Assembly (NCBI GenBank): GCA_028717825.1
Contig: JAQUNB010000040.1
Location: 1-8,420 of the forward strand
Length of the DNA stretch: 8,420 nucleotides
Reading direction: 5' to 3'
Origin: Candidatus Omnitrophota bacterium
Lineage (GTDB): Bacteria > Omnitrophota > Gorgyraeia > Tantalellales > Tantalellaceae
The position numbers and the translations under genes are program-made. The notes beneath the pieces are model-generated. The model was not told where the DNA came from and searched no databases. It was given only the letters and a program-made list of their open reading frames with translations. Below are positions 5,570-8,420 of the stretch, one piece after another; the first letter of the stretch is position 1; each line of letters opens with the position of its first letter.

Positions 5570-6847
5570 CTACTGAGCTGTCCTCAGCAGATCCCAGCCC
5601 TTTGACAATACATATTTAAACCAATATCCTGCCACCAGAGAAGTAGTGATCGCCGCCAAAACAAGCGTTACAAAGAATGTCTCGTTTATAATACCAAGGT
5701 CAAAAACGACAGTTGCAAGAACTATCCCGGGACCACCTCGTGTGTTCATTGCAACGCCTAAATTAAAACTTGATAGCCAATCTTTCTTAATAACCTTTGC
5801 GGCTATCAGGGTGCCCGATATTTCGAAAACAGATGAAAAGAGCAAGAACCAAAGGAAAAAAACTAAATCAAAATGACGTATTAGATCCAGCTTCAACCCC
5901 ACTACAGCGAAATAAACAGGGATAAAGAAAGCTAACCCTATCTCCCTAATGTGATTTTTCTCTTTCTCGAATTTTTCATTGGGCATTAAACCGATCACTA
6001 TGCCTGCAAGAAACGATCCAAAAACAATATTGACGTTCAAGATACTGGCGAGCGCCGAAAAAAGGAAGCAAATGAATAAAATATACCCTGCAACGGACGA
6101 CTTTATTAAAAGGTTATATTTTAAGGAATTACCAAAACCGATTACCTTTGGCATGAAAGCAAGGGTTAATACAAAAAAAGCGATGGTAACCATCACGGAA
6201 GAAGCTATGCCAGCAACCGATATTGCTGTTGTGCTTACTAATCCTGTCGCAATAGCCAAAGCAATCCACAATAGAATATCCTGTATGGTAGCGGCTGCCA
6301 GTACAACCTTGGCGAAATGCGAATGAAGGACATTTAGATCAATGAATATCTTTGAAATTACCGGTATAGAAGTAACGGCTACTGCAATGGCGATAACGAT
6401 TCGCATAGCAAACATATTATTCTTGGGGCCCATATAAGAAGAGAAATCGTATATGTACGGTGCGATCCATCCCGCTATAAAAGGTATGACAGTTGCGCCC
6501 AAAATCACAGCTCCAACAATTTTCTTGTCCTCGCTGCTAAATTTCTTTTGAATCTCAAAGCCCGAAACAAACATTAACAGGATCAAACCAAGCCAATAAA
6601 TTATTGAAATCAGTTTGCCTTCTTCTGCAAAGGCATTAAATAACCAATTGTGGGCTTGCGGTGAAAAATGACCTAAGACAGTAGGCCCTAATAAAAATCC
6701 GCCAAGGATCTCCCCTATTACTTTCGGAAGTTTAAATTTATGGAAGAGATAACCGAAAAAATGTGCTGAGATTAATAACGAAATTATGGCGAAGAAAAAC
6801 CTCGTCAATTCAAAATTATTTAAGGAAATTGATGTAGCAACATTCAT
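5570..6847 (-). CDS. CPA2-type cation/proton antiporter, membrane domain only
   Basis: This 425-residue polytopic inner-membrane protein of the sodium/hydrogen exchanger (monovalent cation:proton antiporter-2) family exchanges Na+ or K+ for H+. It has about 12 hydrophobic segments. Landmarks include LPKVIGEILGGFLLGP (40-55), LGLILLMFVSGFEI (86-99), VTSIPVISKIF (158-168) and NTRGGPGIVLA (368-378). The ion-binding helix has Q189-D190 (ATIQDILL) rather than the double Asp of electrogenic members. The Q-D pair recalls KefB/KefC, which suggests electroneutral or K+-linked exchange, but this is inference. The cytoplasmic RCK/TrkA-N domain of Kef proteins is absent. The ATG at 6845-6847 is preceded at some distance (11 bases) by AGAGGA. 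It converges on the receiver gene. Hand-counted GC in two sample rows is 30% and 38%, much lower than in the methyltransferase upstream. Confidence 0.92.
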   Translation of the reverse strand: MNVATSISLNNFELTRFFFAIISLLISAHFFGYLFHKFKLPKVIGEILGGFLLGPTVLGHFSPQAHNWLFNAFAEEGKLISIIYWLGLILLMFVSGFEIQKKFSSEDKKIVGAVILGATVIPFIAGWIAPYIYDFSSYMGPKNNMFAMRIVIAIAVAVTSIPVISKIFIDLNVLHSHFAKVVLAAATIQDILLWIALAIATGLVSTTAISVAGIASSVMVTIAFFVLTLAFMPKVIGFGNSLKYNLLIKSSVAGYILFICFLFSALASILNVNIVFGSFLAGIVIGLMPNEKFEKEKNHIREIGLAFFIPVYFAVVGLKLDLIRHFDLVFFLWFLLFSSVFEISGTLIAAKVIKKDWLSSFNLGVAMNTRGGPGIVLATVVFDLGIINETFFVTLVLAAITTSLVAGYWFKYVLSKGWDLLRTAQ

Positions 6848-6885
6848 AATGGCTCTAATCCTCTTTCGACCGGCTTATCCTTCAG

Positions 6886-6970
6886 GGGTCGCGCCCAAAA
6901 TTAGCGTGGACATTCTTTGCCATCCTCTTCGTTGGAGGGGGCATCAAAAAAACTGGCGGAAAGGCAGGGA
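6886..6970. repeat. Left direct repeat: decayed copy of tRNA-Ser 3' end and its downstream flank
   Basis: This matches 8218-8303 at about 75 of 87 aligned positions by hand. The last ~18 bases (TGGCGGAAAGGCAGGGA) copy the CCA end, acceptor strand and start of the T arm of the tRNA-Ser gene, with one base changed in the acceptor. The rest copies the region after the tRNA. The two hairpins formed in the right copy are weakened here, so this looks like the relic. It lies about 38 bases upstream of the antiporter start and could be an attachment-site remnant or a segmental duplication. Confidence 0.75.
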
Positions 6971-7016
6971 CAACGCCTTCGTTCCCGCATCGGCGGAGCC
7001 CCCGAGCTCTCCCTGC
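6964..7016. other. Cloverleaf-like inverted-repeat structure next to the left repeat
   Basis: GCAGGGA (6964-6970) and TCCCTGC (7010-7016) form a perfect 7-bp closing stem. Inside it three small arms can form: AACG/CGTT (6972-6975 with 6980-6983), CCGC/GCGG (6985-6988 with 6993-6996) and AGC/GCT (6997-6999 with 7006-7008). The closing stem begins in the tRNA-derived T-arm bases. It is not a functional tRNA: it is too short and has no anticodon or T loop. Whether it folds or is transcribed is unknown. Confidence 0.4.
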
Positions 7017-7147
7017 AATTTTGAGGAGGAAAAGCGGAAAAAGCATTTTCGGGTTTTTCGACGAAAAATTACAGAGGCAGTTATGTTTTTTATAACTGTC
7101 AGCCATTAAAAGAGTGATAACCAAAATGTTTTTAATGGCGGGTAGTC
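7017..7147. repeat. Non-coding stretch with three successive inverted repeats
   Basis: No gene is supported here. The inverted repeats are TTTTTCG/CGAAAAA (7054-7060 with 7062-7068), CAGTTAT/ATAACTG (7078-7084 with 7092-7098, loop GTTTTTT) and a perfect 10-base pair GCCATTAAAA/TTTTAATGGC (7102-7111 with 7130-7139). The last lies about 17 bases before the possible small ORF at 7157. They could be operator, terminator or repeat-element ends. None has a classic stem plus T tract. Confidence 0.5.
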
Positions 7148-7156
7148 GTGGACGAA

Positions 7157-7315
7157 ATGCGAACCCTACAACCCATTGAAATACCGCTACTTATAAAAAT
7201 TCACCGCAAGCGCGGCATGGGCTGGCTCATTGCCCTAGACGAACCTGTCTTCAACAAGCCCACAAAAATTAAAGAACCGCCAAAATCAGAGCCTTACTAC
7301 GACTACGTTATTTAA
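7157..7315 (+). CDS. Possible small protein, 52 residues, unknown
   Basis: An uninterrupted frame runs from ATG 7157 (or GTG 7148) to TAA 7313-7315. The product has protein-like composition, including IEIPLLIKIHRKRGMGWLIA and a proline/tyrosine-rich end, KEPPKSEPYYDYVI. No convincing ribosome binding site precedes it. A perfect 10-bp inverted repeat stands just upstream. It lies in the opposite direction to the methyltransferase, inside the interval between the tRNA-Ser repeats. It may be a genuine small gene, the fragment of a larger lost gene, or chance. I do not recognise the family. Confidence 0.35.
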   Translation: MRTLQPIEIPLLIKIHRKRGMGWLIALDEPVFNKPTKIKEPPKSEPYYDYVI

Positions 7316-7362
7316 ATAATAAACTGCTCGGATAATAAAATTCGGCCGGATACGCCAACAAA

Positions 7363-8109
7363 TCACCGTGGCATCAGCGCGAACACGCCCCAGCCCAGGT
7401 ATTCACGCGTGTAAGCGGCGTGGCGCTCGGGTTCCGAGGTCAGTTTAGCTCGAACATCTTTGACGAGCTCGTCGCCGGGATTGGCTTCAAGCCATCGGCG
7501 CATAGTGAGCCATTTGGCCGCCTCGTATCTGTCCCAACCGTCTTGGTCAGCCAGAACCATTTCAACAACGTCGTAGCCAAGGCGACCGAAAGACGCGAGA
7601 AGTTCTGGAAGTATGAGAAAGTCGGAGACTGAGTGAGCAAGGCACTCCTTGGCAATATTTTCCGTCGGCGGTAACTGCCGCCAGTAGGGCTCGCCGATGA
7701 GGATGATCCCTCCGGTGCGCAAGCTCCGCGCCAAAAGCTCGATAGTGCCAGCGACTCCCCCGCCAATCCAAGTGGCACCGACACAGGCTGCCACACCGAA
7801 CTTCTCGTCAGAGACGTATCCGGTAGCATCGCCATGGATGAACTTGACTTGATCGGCGACACCGAGTTCTTCAGCGCGGAGTTTCGCTTGCTCGGTAAAC
7901 AACTGGCTCATGTCGATGCCGGTGCCGATGACTCCGTAATCGCGTGCCCAGGTGCACAGCATCTCCCCCGAACCGCTGCCAAGGTCAAGCACTCGGGTCC
8001 CTGTTTCCAGACGCAGCGCTGCGCCGAGAATGGCGAGCTTTTCAGGCGTGAACGGATTGTGTATGCGATGAGCACTTTCCGTGATGTTGAAAATCCGTGG
8101 AATGTCCAT
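7363..8109 (-). CDS. Class I SAM-dependent methyltransferase, GC-rich and probably acquired
   Basis: This 248-residue soluble enzyme transfers a methyl group from S-adenosylmethionine to an unidentified small molecule or other substrate. The Rossmann-type core shows motif I VLDLGSGSGEM (40-50), an acidic residue after strand 2 in GTGIDMS (D66), HGDA (92-95) and GGIILIGEPYW (133-143). The frame is open further upstream to 8193, but the start at 8107-8109 is preferred because a perfect AAGGAGG (8119-8125) lies nine bases before it and family-like sequence (MDIPRIF) begins there. The gene is clearly GC-rich: by hand count 7681-7800 is 77/120 (64%) G+C, against 30-38% in sampled rows of the neighbouring antiporter. 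Lying between tRNA-Ser direct repeats, it looks horizontally acquired. The substrate cannot be told from sequence. Confidence 0.88.
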   Translation of the reverse strand: MDIPRIFNITESAHRIHNPFTPEKLAILGAALRLETGTRVLDLGSGSGEMLCTWARDYGVIGTGIDMSQLFTEQAKLRAEELGVADQVKFIHGDATGYVSDEKFGVAACVGATWIGGGVAGTIELLARSLRTGGIILIGEPYWRQLPPTENIAKECLAHSVSDFLILPELLASFGRLGYDVVEMVLADQDGWDRYEAAKWLTMRRWLEANPGDELVKDVRAKLTSEPERHAAYTREYLGWGVFALMPR

Positions 8110-8118
8110 TTCGGGAAA

Positions 8119-8125
8119 CCTCCTT
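8119..8125 (-). promoter_or_regulatory. Strong ribosome binding site fixing the methyltransferase start
   Basis: Read on the minus strand, this is AAGGAGG, a full anti-Shine-Dalgarno match, nine bases before ATG 8109. It shows that the 28-residue N-terminal extension to 8193 is not translated as part of the enzyme. Confidence 0.85.
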
Positions 8126-8217
8126 ATCTGAATTTTTTCATAACAAGATATCAGGTGTTTGGAATTCCATATGTACCATTTTATTGATGCCAAGAGATGC
8201 TTGCATCACATTTCCTA

Positions 8218-8376
<159 letters not shown>

Positions 8377-8420
8377 GCTTCTCGATTCGTCTACATGTTT
8401 TAGAAACGGATATCGAGTCC

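Noticed and set aside
6954..7016. A second, complete tRNA-Ser gene
   Set aside because: Only the 3' acceptor strand and the start of the T arm are present. There is no anticodon arm, T loop or matching 5' acceptor strand.
6786..7109. 107-residue plus-strand frame
   Set aside because: It runs through the antiporter start, the left repeat and hairpin DNA. Its similarity to the frame at 8197 only reflects the DNA repeat.
7834..8187. Plus-strand frame of 117 residues and similar frames within the methyltransferase
   Set aside because: Shadows of the GC-rich methyltransferase gene, whose sense-strand motifs are unambiguous.

Overview
The window looks like a chromosomal segment of a Gram-negative-type bacterium, probably an uncultured lineage. 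The proteins are bacterial, genes are packed in overlapping runs, and the spacers carry GC-rich hairpin repeats. I lean towards a candidate phylum of the Omnitrophota type from overall flavour only. The sequence does not prove this, and a taxonomic search with the kinase and RlmN proteins would be needed.

Layout. (1) 1-368: 3' end of rlmN, a 23S rRNA/tRNA methyltransferase of the radical-SAM class, cut by the window edge. (2) 369-1024: a long non-coding spacer. It holds a degenerate low-complexity repeat mosaic, then a cluster of short palindromic (REP-like) hairpins. (3) 1025-2180: a three-gene run on the plus strand: a HAD-IB phosphatase, a 110-residue protein with a faint MazG-like pattern, and a 41-residue basic protein with a good ribosome binding site. 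A strong intrinsic terminator closes it at 2224-2258. (4) 2259-2573: an AT-rich spacer with a convincing sigma70-type promoter. (5) 2574-5521: a signalling operon with overlapping genes. It encodes a membrane-anchored double-PAS protein with no kinase, a six-helix membrane histidine kinase, and a stand-alone receiver protein. The PAS protein most likely feeds a signal to the kinase, which phosphorylates the receiver. No DNA-binding output domain is present, so the output target must lie elsewhere. (6) 5570-6847, minus strand: a CPA2-type cation/proton antiporter reduced to its membrane domain, converging on the signalling operon. (7) 6886-8376: a segment bounded on the right by an intact tRNA-Ser(GGA) on the minus strand and on the left by a decayed copy of the tRNA 3' end plus its downstream flank. 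The two ~86-base direct repeats have the geometry of attachment sites. Between them lie hairpin-rich non-coding DNA, a possible 52-residue ORF, and a distinctly GC-rich SAM-dependent methyltransferase gene with its own strong ribosome binding site.

The most notable observations are the tRNA-Ser direct-repeat island with a compositionally foreign methyltransferase, the split PAS/kinase/receiver operon, the cloverleaf-like fold beside the left repeat, and the REP-like cluster after rlmN. No CRISPR array, transposase or integrase is visible.
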